Part shown: positions 62,984 to 64,000 of the stretch, piece after piece
How positions within the stretch are numbered: position 1 is the stretch's first letter
Layout: each line of letters opens with the position of its first letter
From: Cyclobacteriaceae bacterium
Lineage (GTDB): Bacteria > Bacteroidota > Bacteroidia > Cytophagales > Cyclobacteriaceae
Direction: 5' to 3'
NCBI GenBank assembly: GCA_019638395.1
Contig: JAHBTX010000003.1
Coordinates: 434,001 to 498,000, forward strand
DNA: 64,000 nucleotides
Made by a program: the position numbers and the translations under genes
Notes under the pieces: generated by a model
Told to the model about the DNA's origin: nothing
The model's database searches: none
Seen by the model: the letters and a program-made list of their open reading frames with translations, nothing else

Positions 62984-64000
62984 TTAACCCGTAACTTTTT
63001 TTACCCACTCTCTTGCATTTACAAAGGCTTCTATCCATGGGCCTATTTCATCCTGTTTGCGATTGGCAGGGTAGTAAGCCCAGTTCCAGGGAAATAAGGT
63101 TCGCTCTATGTGCGGCATAATCGCCAGGTGCCTTCCATCAGTAGAACATAAGGCAGCCACACCATAATCCGAATCGTTTGGATTGCCCGGGTATTGCAGG
63201 TAAGTGTAAGTGGCTGCAACTTCATAGTTGTGATGACCTTTCAAATCAAAACGACCTTCGCCATGCGCTACCCAAACTCCTAATGTTGTGCCTTCGAAGC
63301 CGCTTAACAGCACCGAATTATTTTTAGGAATGCTGATGTTGATGAAGGCAGATTCAAATTTGCCCGAACCATTATGATGCATTTTCGGGTGGGCGCTCAT
63401 CTCAACTTCGCGGTTGATTAATCCAAGCTCCATCATTAACTGGCAACCGTTACAAACACCTAAACTCAGTGTGTCCTTACGGTTATAAAAATTATCCAAC
63501 GCTGCTTTAGCTTTCGGGTTGTACAGGAATGCACCTGACCAGCCTTTAGCCGAACCCAATACATCGGAGTTGGAGAAACCACCGACAAATACAATTAAGT
63601 TTACTTCACTTAAATCTTCGCGGCCCGTCATCAGGTCGGTCATGTGTACATCTTTTACATCAAACCCTGCGAGGTAAAGTGCATACGCCATTTCACGATC
63701 ACCATTTACACCTTTTTCGCGAATGATGGCAGCCTTCACGCCACTCGGTTGTCTGCGTTTTGGATTAATGTTAAGCGCTGAAAAACTTCCTTTAAAGTTT
63801 GCCGGGAACCGATACTCTAAAGGTTGCTTAAATATGTTATCTCTACGCTGCTCTGCATGACCCTTGGTTCGTTGCATCGAATCCAACAGGTAAGAAGTTT
63901 TAAACCAGGTATCTCTTAAATTGTCAATTATCAATTGTCGATTGTCAATTGTCAATTGACGTGTGTTTGTTACTTCACCAAGGATTATTGATTTGATTTT
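62984..64000 (-). CDS. purL: Phosphoribosylformylglycinamidine synthase, C-terminal part (5' end outside window)
   Basis: This is the glutaminase end of a large FGAM synthase; the frame runs on past base 64000 (LGEVTNT lies upstream of the first possible in-window start). It shows DTWFKTSYLLD, REKGVNGDREMAYALYLAGFDVKDVH in parts, FVGGFSNSDVLGSAKGW, catalytic Cys in LGVCNGCQLM, HGEGRF and MPHIERTLFPWNW. The enzyme makes FGAM in purine synthesis. Residues encoded at about 63918-63960 come from a tandem caattg/tcaattg repeat. Confidence 0.96.
   Translation of the reverse strand, partial: KIKSIILGEVTNTRQLTIDNRQLIIDNLRDTWFKTSYLLDSMQRTKGHAEQRRDNIFKQPLEYRFPANFKGSFSALNINPKRRQPSGVKAAIIREKGVNGDREMAYALYLAGFDVKDVHMTDLMTGREDLSEVNLIVFVGGFSNSDVLGSAKGWSGAFLYNPKAKAALDNFYNRKDTLSLGVCNGCQLMMELGLINREVEMSAHPKMHHNGSGKFESAFINISIPKNNSVLLSGFEGTTLGVWVAHGEGRFDLKGHHNYEVAATYTYLQYPGNPNDSDYGVAALCSTDGRHLAIMPHIERTLFPWNWAYYPANRKQDEIGPWIEAFVNAREWVKKVTG
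63919..63960. repeat. Tandem tcaattg-type repeat inside the purL coding sequence
   Basis: About five imperfect copies of the 7-10 nt unit (gtcaatta, tcaattgtcg, attgtcaatt, gtcaattgac) lie in frame within purL. Repeats of this type are common between genes in Bacteroidota. It encodes LTIDNRQLIIDN on the minus strand, just before the conserved LRDTWFKTSYLLD. Confidence 0.75.

Noticed and set aside
1..64000. tRNA or rRNA genes
   Set aside because: None recognised by eye on either strand; a tRNAscan and Rfam search would be needed to exclude them fully.

Overview
The window comes from a member of the Bacteroidota, most likely order Cytophagales. The evidence is type IX secretion (T9SS) cargo proteins with type A and type B C-terminal sorting domains, a PorP/SprF protein, DUF4097 and DUF3857 proteins, LytTR two-component genes, an arginine cluster built around an N-acylornithine carbamoyltransferase (ArgF'), and short palindromic intergenic repeats typical of the phylum. 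The taxonomic call is inference from gene content. No rRNA or tRNA gene was recognised.

Layout. 1-13.1 kb: two giant T9SS type A surface proteins (the first cut by the window edge), each adjacent to an acyltransferase-3 membrane protein. 13.1-18.9 kb: a PKD-repeat type B cargo with its PorP/SprF partner. 19-25.8 kb: a minus-strand polysaccharide block (esterase, hexapeptide acyltransferase, three glycosyltransferases, a lipid-linked sugar transferase, a response regulator). 25.9-33 kb: a DUF3857 protein, a coiled-coil membrane protein, an NTF2-like protein with a GH16 glucanase, and an ECF sigma / HEAT anti-sigma / two-DUF4097 operon. 33-44.9 kb: a minus-strand transcription unit GNAT-argG-argC-argD-argF'-argB-argE-[antitoxin-PIN toxin]-argH-M48 protease-EEP nuclease-DUF2214. 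45.2-47.2 kb: a DedA protein and an MFS exporter. 47.3-51.2 kb: a distinct accessory island of single-ORF cassettes separated by attC-like inverted repeats, with an IS110-family element sitting at one cassette boundary. 51.4-64 kb: a sulfatase, small proteins, an AAA+ ATPase, a heme-binding DUF3365 lipoprotein, a LytS/LytTR system with an extra pseudokinase and a 34-residue-repeat secreted protein, a DUF4143 ATPase behind a duplicated palindrome, an RNA methyltransferase, and the C-terminal part of purL.

How the parts work together. The arginine genes form an almost unbroken operon from glutamate acylation to arginine. Residue 90 of ArgF' is valine rather than glutamate, which predicts N-succinylated rather than N-acetylated intermediates. 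The surface-protein genes depend on T9SS machinery encoded elsewhere. The polysaccharide genes probably build and modify an exopolysaccharide or capsule.

Most unusual. (1) An attC-type cassette array without an integrase, with an IS110 element at a recombination-site core. (2) Mobile-type intergenic repeats apparently read through in frame inside two core metabolic enzymes (argF' and purL). (3) A histidine kinase / pseudokinase pair whose phospho-acceptor position, residue 172 in both, is His in one and Asp in the other. (4) A secreted protein of about ten 34-residue repeats carrying a near-invariant Ser-Asp-His-Tyr core.
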